A DNA stretch of 29,509 nucleotides from a virus. The position numbers and the translations under genes are program-made. This document shows positions 29,438 through 29,509 of this stretch, piece by piece. The stretch is from positions 1-29,509 of the IMG/VR virus record IMGVR_UViG_3300020733_000050. One strand, 5' to 3'. Position 1 is the first letter of the stretch. Every line of letters starts with the position of its first letter. The notes under the pieces were generated by a model. The model did no database searches and was not told the DNA's origin. It saw nothing but the letters and a program-made list of their open reading frames with translations.

Positions 29438-29509
29438 TCTGTTTTAATTGCAAAGTGTTTGCCTACTGTTTCCCACACAATGCCTTTCCAATGTTCGTTA
29501 AACTCTTTC
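29434..29509 (-). CDS. 3' end of a hypothetical gene (partial)
   Basis: The frame is open from the window edge to TGA at 29436-29434 and encodes the C-terminal 24 residues (KEFNEHWKGIVWETVGKHF, then AIKTE). The stop overlaps the next ATG as ATGA. Too little is visible to name it. Confidence 0.55.
   Translation of the reverse strand, partial: KEFNEHWKGIVWETVGKHFAIKTE

Overview
The window is part of the genome of a tailed bacteriophage, or a prophage of one, most probably a short-tailed (podovirus-type) phage of a Gram-negative, perhaps freshwater, bacterium. The tail type is inferred from an adaptor/nozzle-like connector set followed by a long run of internal (ejection-type) virion proteins, with no tape-measure, tail-tube or sheath gene. 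The Gram-negative host is inferred from a complete i-spanin/o-spanin pair. Base composition is moderately AT-rich. No rRNA, tRNA, integrase or CRISPR array is visible, and the large terminase, portal and major capsid genes are not in the window.

The layout has two convergent blocks. Bases 1-20540 are all on the + strand and bases 20541-29509 all on the - strand; their stop codons abut with no gap. The + block starts inside a tail fibre ending in a self-cleaving S74 chaperone domain. Small proteins follow, then a lysis cassette (coiled-coil membrane protein, holin-like protein, Rz with an embedded Rz1, GH24 endolysin) closed by a hairpin terminator. After that come two small basic proteins, connector proteins (355 aa and 204 aa) separated by a GIY-YIG endonuclease, a beta-rich appendage protein, a 726-aa nozzle-like protein, an accessory group led by a 2OG-Fe(II) oxygenase-like gene behind its own sigma70-type promoter, and five low-complexity or internal virion proteins ending with a 1030-aa protein.

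The - block, read from the right edge, holds a tightly overlapped set of very small genes (several under 60 aa), a structured leader, three packaging/virion-type small genes including a small-terminase-like protein, an AT-rich endonuclease VII/HNH gene, and then DNA metabolism: a DUF2800 Cas4-like nuclease, a 47-aa membrane protein, a DUF2815 ssDNA-binding-type protein, a class II (B12-dependent) ribonucleotide reductase, a DUF1289 protein, a methyltransferase and a family A DNA polymerase. These would supply dNTPs, copy DNA and process recombination or packaging intermediates, while the + block builds the particle and lyses the cell.

The observations I rate highest are: a 21-nt motif (core TTTGCATAAGTAG) at three gene boundaries, always in the direction of transcription, which looks like a phage-specific promoter; a 23-codon remnant of a GIY-YIG endonuclease on the other side of the gene that flanks the intact copy; a PolA with Leu at the position equivalent to E. 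coli 762; short GG-containing motifs shared by five virion-type proteins; and a compositional switch inside the 1030-aa gene.
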